NCBI GenBank assembly: GCA_903932565.1
Contig: CAIZGQ010000443.1
Span: 1-10,142, forward strand
Reading direction: 5' to 3'
Length of the DNA stretch: 10,142 nt
From: an uncultured Hyphomicrobiales bacterium
Lineage (GTDB): Bacteria; Pseudomonadota; Alphaproteobacteria; Rhizobiales; Beijerinckiaceae
The notes under the pieces are model-generated. The model worked only from the letters and a program-made list of their open reading frames with translations, did no database searches and was not told the origin of the DNA. Below, one piece after another: positions 7,036 to 10,142 of the stretch (position 1 is its first letter; each line of letters opens with the position of its first letter). Both the position numbers and the translations under genes were made by a program.

Positions 7036-7111
7036 GGCAGGGACCGGTCTGTTGCGCTCAAGGAGAGAGGCGGAAATGCAGAGTGGTTAAGTCAAACCGC
7101 TGATGACTTCC

Positions 7112-7139
7112 TATATAGGTGTGAAGGTCGGTCTGACAA
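7112..7139 (-). promoter_or_regulatory. Candidate promoter for the Fe-S scaffold gene in the divergent spacer
   Basis: Read on the minus strand: TTGTCA (7134-7139, 5 of 6 consensus), a 16-base spacer, and TATATA (7112-7117). Transcription would start near 7105, about 70 bases before the ATG at 7035. The TATATA lies in the 10-bp palindrome CCTATATAGG (7110-7119) and could also act as a -10 element toward folE, with a weak TTAAGT (7087-7092) as its -35. This is the only AT-rich block in the 199-bp spacer. The rest of the spacer holds no gene that I can support. Confidence 0.45.
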
Positions 7140-7234
7140 AGGCAGTTGGACGGGTCCGATCGACGCGCTGATCCCAATGGTCCAACCCCGTGACGCCAGC
7201 GTATGGATTAAGTTCATCATCGAGGAGGCTCCAC

Positions 7235-7873
7235 ATGGACGCCGTGGTTAAGCCCTTGCATCCCAATCATGTACGAGTCGGGACAAGGGAGCTGGAAAGT
7301 ATACGGCCTACGCAGGAAGAAGCTCAGGAGGCGGTACGCGTCCTGTTGCGCTGGGCTGGCGAAGATCCAACTCGCGAAGGGCTTCTCGACACACCTCGCC
7401 GCGTGACAGCAGCCTATGGGGAATTGTTCAAAGGCTACGGCGAAAACGCGCCTGAGATTCTGTCACGTGTCTTCCAGGAAGTGGAAGGCTACGACGATAT
7501 GGTGCTGGTGCGGGACATCCCGTTCTACTCGCATTGCGAGCACCACATGGTGCCGTTCGTGGGCAAGGCGCATATTGCCTACTACCCCTCCGAGGGCGTT
7601 GTTGGTTTGTCGAAGCTTGCCCGCGTTGTGGACGTTTTCGCGCGTCGCTTCCAGACGCAGGAAACGATGACGGCGCAGATTTGCGAGGCCATTGATACGG
7701 CCCTGCGTCCGCGCGGCGTGGCTTTGTGGGTGGAAGCTGAGCACATGTGCATGTCGATGCGCGGCGTGCAAAAGCAGGGTGCGGTGACTGTCACCACGCA
7801 ATACACCGGCGTCTTCCGGGACGATCCGGCAGAGCAGGTCCGCTTCCTGACCATGGTGCGCGGCGCACGCTGA
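7235..7873 (+). CDS. folE: GTP cyclohydrolase I
   Basis: FolE turns GTP into 7,8-dihydroneopterin triphosphate, the first step to folate (and to pterin cofactors), in the cytoplasm as a large homo-oligomer. With the ATG at 7235 it has 212 residues, normal for the family. Zn ligands are C101 and H104 (SHCEHHMVPF) and C172 (EAEHMCMSMRG). The 71-residue spacing between the two cysteines equals that of E. coli (110 and 181). H103 and H170 match the catalytic histidines 112 and 179. LLDTPRRV and VTTQYTGVF are also family marks. The start is set by GAGGAGG with a 7-base spacer. A GTG at 7190 in the same frame has no such site and adds 15 residues without family likeness. The gene is divergent from the Fe-S scaffold gene, and its terminator follows at 7902. 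hisI, its common neighbour in related bacteria (from memory), is about 6 kb away here. Confidence 0.97.
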   Translation: MDAVVKPLHPNHVRVGTRELESIRPTQEEAQEAVRVLLRWAGEDPTREGLLDTPRRVTAAYGELFKGYGENAPEILSRVFQEVEGYDDMVLVRDIPFYSHCEHHMVPFVGKAHIAYYPSEGVVGLSKLARVVDVFARRFQTQETMTAQICEAIDTALRPRGVALWVEAEHMCMSMRGVQKQGAVTVTTQYTGVFRDDPAEQVRFLTMVRGAR

Positions 7874-7901
7874 GACCACGCACATATGACGCTTTAATTT
7901 T

Positions 7902-7930
7902 GGGGGCGGCTGGCAACAGTCGCTCCCTTT
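7902..7930 (+). terminator. Probable folE terminator
   Basis: An 11-bp stem (7902-7912 with 7917-7927, including two G-U pairs) closes a GCAA tetraloop of the stable GNRA type and is followed by TTTGCGTTT. It lies 28 bp after the folE stop, between folE and the convergent cytochrome c gene. On the opposite strand the stem is followed by CAAAATT, so it is a plus-strand signal. The T run is interrupted, which lowers confidence. Confidence 0.65.
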
Positions 7931-7954
7931 GCGTTTCAGGATGGCTGGAAATGC

Positions 7955-8344
7955 TCAGCCGCTTTTCGGCATCGCAGGAACATCGGGGCCGGATTTGGGT
8001 GGCGTGGTGACCGGCTCTTCTGGACCGGGACCCAGCGACTTGATGTAACCTACCAGATCAGCAATCTCATCGCGGCTGAGCGTCATGTCGGGCATCCGGG
8101 GATGCGGATCCGTCAGAAACGCGGATATCTCGCGCGACGTTTTGCGGGACGCCACATCGGCAAAGCTCGGTGCATCGGCTTTGGCACGTGTCTGGTCTGG
8201 CGACACGAGATGGCATTCTGCGCACCAGCGCTGCGCTATGATTTTGCCGTGTGGGACGTCGATTGCTGCTGCGGGCGTCGAGGCTGAAAACGCTGTGGCA
8301 GCCACAACGAGCGCGACGCGTGCCGCGTGCTGAATTCTGACCAT
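7955..8344 (-). CDS. Small secreted class I cytochrome c
   Basis: A 129-residue periplasmic c-type cytochrome. The signal peptide runs to about A27 (PAAA-ID). Heme attaches at WCAECH (C41, C44, H45). The likely axial Met is M84 in PRMPDMTLS, with M87 as an alternative. The sequence EIADLVGYIKSLGP at about 91-104 is the usual C-terminal helix of the class I fold. A tail rich in Pro and Gly follows (about 25 residues), probably disordered. Such proteins carry electrons between membrane complexes or periplasmic enzymes; no partner oxidoreductase is in the window. The frame also opens at TTG 8347, but that lies only 2 bases from the Shine-Dalgarno sequence. GGGAGG with a 5-base spacer selects the ATG at 8344. 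That ribosome binding site sits in a hairpin (see 8350-8368). The gene is convergent with folE and downstream of the RAM-domain gene. Confidence 0.93.
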   Translation of the reverse strand: MVRIQHAARVALVVAATAFSASTPAAAIDVPHGKIIAQRWCAECHLVSPDQTRAKADAPSFADVASRKTSREISAFLTDPHPRMPDMTLSRDEIADLVGYIKSLGPGPEEPVTTPPKSGPDVPAMPKSG

Positions 8345-8349
8345 CAAGA

Positions 8350-8368
8350 CCTCCCAAACAACTGGGAG
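8350..8368 (-). promoter_or_regulatory. Hairpin covering the cytochrome c ribosome binding site
   Basis: On the mRNA strand CTCCCA, a 6-base loop (GTTGTT) and TGGGAG form a perfect 6-bp inverted repeat (8363-8368 with 8351-8356). The second arm carries the Shine-Dalgarno GGGAGG (8350-8355), which ends 5 bases before the ATG at 8344. If it folds, five of the six Shine-Dalgarno bases are paired. A role in limiting or switching translation is inferred; chance cannot be excluded for a 6-bp stem. On the other strand the hairpin is followed by TTTT, but no plus-strand gene precedes it. Confidence 0.45.
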
Positions 8369-8437
8369 TTTTGTCGTTGATATTTGGATGAGGCGCCTTG
8401 CGGCGGATCAAGGCTCGGCCGGATCTTGCGCCCGTGT

Positions 8438-8674
8438 TCAGAACGCCTTGAACGTGATCAGTGTGTGCGTGTCGACAATGCCGGGAATGATCTGCACCCG
8501 CTCGCCGACGAAATGGCCGATGTCGACGCCAGCCTCGACATAAAATTTGGCGAGGATGTCGAAATGCCCGGCCGTCGAGTAGATTTCCGACGCAATCTCG
8601 GCCTCTGCCAGCGCATTGGCGACTTCATACGTCCGCCCCAGAGCGCATTTGATTTCGACAAAGAAGGTCTGCAT
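8438..8674 (-). CDS. Stand-alone Lrp/AsnC ligand-binding (RAM) domain protein
   Basis: A 78-residue protein that equals the C-terminal effector domain of Lrp/AsnC regulators (RAM fold), without the N-terminal helix-turn-helix. The pattern fits: beta strand QTFFVEIKCALG, helix TYEVANALAEAE, strand IASEIYSTAGHFDILAKFYVE with the conserved G-x-F/Y-D block (G36, D39), helix, and final strand VDTHTLITFKAF. RAM domains form dimers and higher oligomers and bind amino acids at their interfaces. Without a DNA-binding part this protein probably acts as a sensor or partner, not as a repressor itself. Stand-alone forms of this size are well known in alphaproteobacteria. The ATG at 8674 has AAAGG 8 bases upstream. 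The gene begins 11 bp after the stop of the triple-repeat protein gene, so the two are likely co-transcribed. The 93 bp to the cytochrome c gene hold the hairpin described there. Confidence 0.9.
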   Translation of the reverse strand: MQTFFVEIKCALGRTYEVANALAEAEIASEIYSTAGHFDILAKFYVEAGVDIGHFVGERVQIIPGIVDTHTLITFKAF

Positions 8675-8685
8675 CGGAACGGCCT

Positions 8686-9621
8686 TTATTGAGCGATGAC
8701 TTCCACATCGCGGTCAGTGGCGGATTGGACAGTGAAAGTCGATTGGAATGTTTTTCCATCGCGCCGGGCAATCAAAACATACTCGCCTTCCGCCAGCACC
8801 AGCGAGGGAAATGCGCCGACAAGTTCGCGAATGACGTCGCCACCCGGTGTCAGCACCGTGAAACTCGTGTTGGCCAAAGCCTCGGCGCCCGGGCTTTTCA
8901 CCAGTTTCAGCGTGAGGGTCGCCGCGCGATGGCGCAATGTGACATCGACATAGCGGCCGCTGGGCACACTGATGTCGGCATTGATGACGGAGTTTGTTGC
9001 AATCCCGGCGGATGTGGCATTCAACGACCCAACGCCCACCATATCCAAATAGGTTGAGACCAGATGATAGGTGCCCTCCGGCAGGCCGATGACGTCACCG
9101 GGATGCGCATTCTGTACAACGAGCTTGGCTTCTGAATTTCCAGGCTGCGGCACATAGACCGCGATGGTCTCGCGGGTGGGCGGAATTTTCTGATCGCCGA
9201 GAATGCCGGTGATACGAAGGGCCCCTGCGGTCAACGCGACAACTTCAGCCTGTCCGTCGCGCTGCAGCGAGATCTTGCGGGTGACGCCCGCAAGGCCAAA
9301 GGCGGCATGCACAATATAATCCCCATCTGGCAAGCTGAATTGCGGTGTTGCCTCGGAAGATTGCATGAGGACGGCGCGGTTGCCGTTCGCATCTGCCCGG
9401 TCAGGATAGACACGCCAGGCGAGCCCACTGCGCAGCGTGACGCCTGTGCCAATGCGCGCTGAGAGGTTCAGCGTCTTCAGGGGTGCCGACGCCGCAGCAC
9501 CCTGTGCCAGGGCATCCGGGCTTTGCAACAAAAGCGTCAGGCCAAGCCAGAGCGAGAGCACAGCAATCGCCATGCGCCACACGCTGGAAAGACCTTTGCC
9601 GATGAAAGCTTGGTGCTGCAT
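8686..9621 (-). CDS. Secreted protein with three tandem beta-sandwich-like repeats, function unknown
   Basis: I do not recognise a named family. From the ATG at 9621 the protein has 311 residues. A signal peptide with a long hydrophobic core (18-32) ends at ALA-QG, with cleavage after about A39, so it is exported; no second membrane segment is seen. The mature part reads as three related units of about 80-100 residues, starting near 49, 133 and 233. Each carries a turn motif: LPDGDYIVHA at 97, LPEGTYHLVS at 180 and LAEGEYVLIA at 276. Each ends in a V-rich strand (AEVVAL, VDVTL, VEVIA). This resembles prealbumin-like or Ig-like carrier modules. The frame continues upstream to 9834, but that part overlaps the preceding gene and lacks a signal. 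The ribosome binding site (AGG, 5 bases) is weak; M17 at 9573 is an alternative start. Next gene on the strand: the RAM protein, 11 bp on. Confidence 0.85.
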   Translation of the reverse strand: MQHQAFIGKGLSSVWRMAIAVLSLWLGLTLLLQSPDALAQGAAASAPLKTLNLSARIGTGVTLRSGLAWRVYPDRADANGNRAVLMQSSEATPQFSLPDGDYIVHAAFGLAGVTRKISLQRDGQAEVVALTAGALRITGILGDQKIPPTRETIAVYVPQPGNSEAKLVVQNAHPGDVIGLPEGTYHLVSTYLDMVGVGSLNATSAGIATNSVINADISVPSGRYVDVTLRHRAATLTLKLVKSPGAEALANTSFTVLTPGGDVIRELVGAFPSLVLAEGEYVLIARRDGKTFQSTFTVQSATDRDVEVIAQ

Positions 9622-9679
9622 GCTTGCCTGTTTGCCCGCTTGTTCCAGATCCCTGCAGATGGGCGTGCCCAAGCTGCTT

Positions 9680-10142
9680 TCAGTCTTCCGTGCTTTGCAG
9701 CAAGCCGCTGGCTGCCGCCTTGAGATTTGCCACGGACAGGGGATGGAATTCAAACGAGACAAGATGATGGCCAGCCGCCACTTCCACACCGCGAAATAGA
9801 ACATTGGCCCGCAGCACGGTTTTCTGCACGCCATCCACGGTCACTGTCCAGCCCGGATACCAGATGTCGTGAAGCACGAGGATGCCGTCCTTGGGAGTAT
9901 CGACGTCTATCAGCACGCGGTCGTCATGATAGGCGGCGATCTTCACACTGCTGTCGGCAGCCTCGGGCGAATTGTACTGCGCCTTGAGGTCTGGCAGGCT
10001 TGTCTGGTCGATCAGCACTTCGCGGCTGACGTCAAAGTCCGGTAGCACGTGGTCGGACAGCGCATCCTCACGATCCACCGGGCGAACGGAAGTTGCGAGA
10101 TAGGCGCGCGCGGCCACATGGCCAAAGCGATAGATGTACATG
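9680..10142 (-). CDS. YfhO-like membrane protein, C-terminal part only
   Basis: The 3' part of a gene that runs off the end of the window. The ATG at 10141 is just the first in-frame Met here and is probably internal. The visible 154 residues match the soluble C-terminal region of YfhO-type proteins, large multi-pass membrane proteins thought to act on surface glycans or lipids: RAYLATSVRPVDR, DFDVSREVLID, then DGILVLHDIWYPGWTVTVDG, a block with VLRANVLFRGVEVAAGHH, and SFEFHPLS. Many relatives end with one more transmembrane helix after this block. Here the protein stops after about 18 polar or mixed residues (SVANLKAAASGLLQSTED), so that helix is absent. The downstream secreted triple-repeat gene starts 58 bp on, on the same strand, which suggests a shared transcript and perhaps a shared cell-envelope role (inference). 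Confidence 0.8.
   Translation of the reverse strand, partial: MYIYRFGHVAARAYLATSVRPVDREDALSDHVLPDFDVSREVLIDQTSLPDLKAQYNSPEAADSSVKIAAYHDDRVLIDVDTPKDGILVLHDIWYPGWTVTVDGVQKTVLRANVLFRGVEVAAGHHLVSFEFHPLSVANLKAAASGLLQSTED

Noticed and set aside
7190..7234. Earlier GTG start for folE adding 15 residues
   Set aside because: It has no ribosome binding site and no family likeness, while the ATG at 7235 has GAGGAGG at ideal spacing.
8351..8374. Plus-strand terminator (CTCCCA hairpin followed by TTTT)
   Set aside because: No plus-strand gene ends nearby, and the overlap with the cytochrome c ribosome binding site gives a better explanation for the hairpin.
9622..9834. 71-residue upstream extension of the secreted triple-repeat protein
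   Set aside because: Most of it overlaps the end of the YfhO-like gene, is Cys-rich and unlike a signal peptide, and a clear signal peptide begins at the ATG at 9621.

Overview
This window is ordinary-looking chromosomal DNA from a GC-rich alphaproteobacterium, most likely of the Hyphomicrobiales/Rhizobiales. The lineage is inferred from three things: the cluster of a NifU/IscU-like scaffold, yidD, thrS, folE and hisI; the style of the proteins, such as the stand-alone RAM-domain regulator and the solo HisI; and a hairpin-cluster intergenic repeat of a type common in proteobacterial genomes. No genus can be named from this sequence alone. There is no transposase, integrase, phage gene, CRISPR array, tRNA or rRNA.

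Layout. Positions 1-1164 (+ strand) hold the 3' part of a rhomboid intramembrane protease gene and a two-CBS-domain protein. Positions 1177-3688 (- strand) hold hisI (histidine biosynthesis) and, upstream of it, thrS (threonyl-tRNA synthetase), separated by a four-hairpin repeat. Positions 3837-4736 (+ strand) encode a membrane-anchored protein I do not recognise. Its 3' end overlaps the 3' end of the convergent yidD gene. Positions 4700-7035 (- strand) hold yidD, an orphan LivK-type periplasmic binding protein with its own strong terminator, and a NifU/IscU-like Fe-S scaffold. folE (GTP cyclohydrolase I) lies divergent at 7235-7873 and has a downstream terminator. Positions 7955-10142 (- strand) hold a likely co-directional set: the end of a YfhO-like membrane protein, a secreted protein with three tandem beta-domains, a stand-alone Lrp/AsnC ligand-binding (RAM) protein, and a small secreted class I cytochrome c.

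How it fits together. Most genes are housekeeping: translation (thrS), histidine and folate synthesis (hisI, folE), membrane protein insertion (yidD) and Fe-S handling. The less ordinary parts are the unrecognised 299-residue anchored protein and the binding protein that sit among these core genes, the scaffold protein that keeps only two of the three cluster cysteines, the triple-repeat secreted protein next to YfhO, and a hairpin that covers the cytochrome c ribosome binding site. I saw no clear evidence of a wholly new multi-gene system, so the findings are modest and local.
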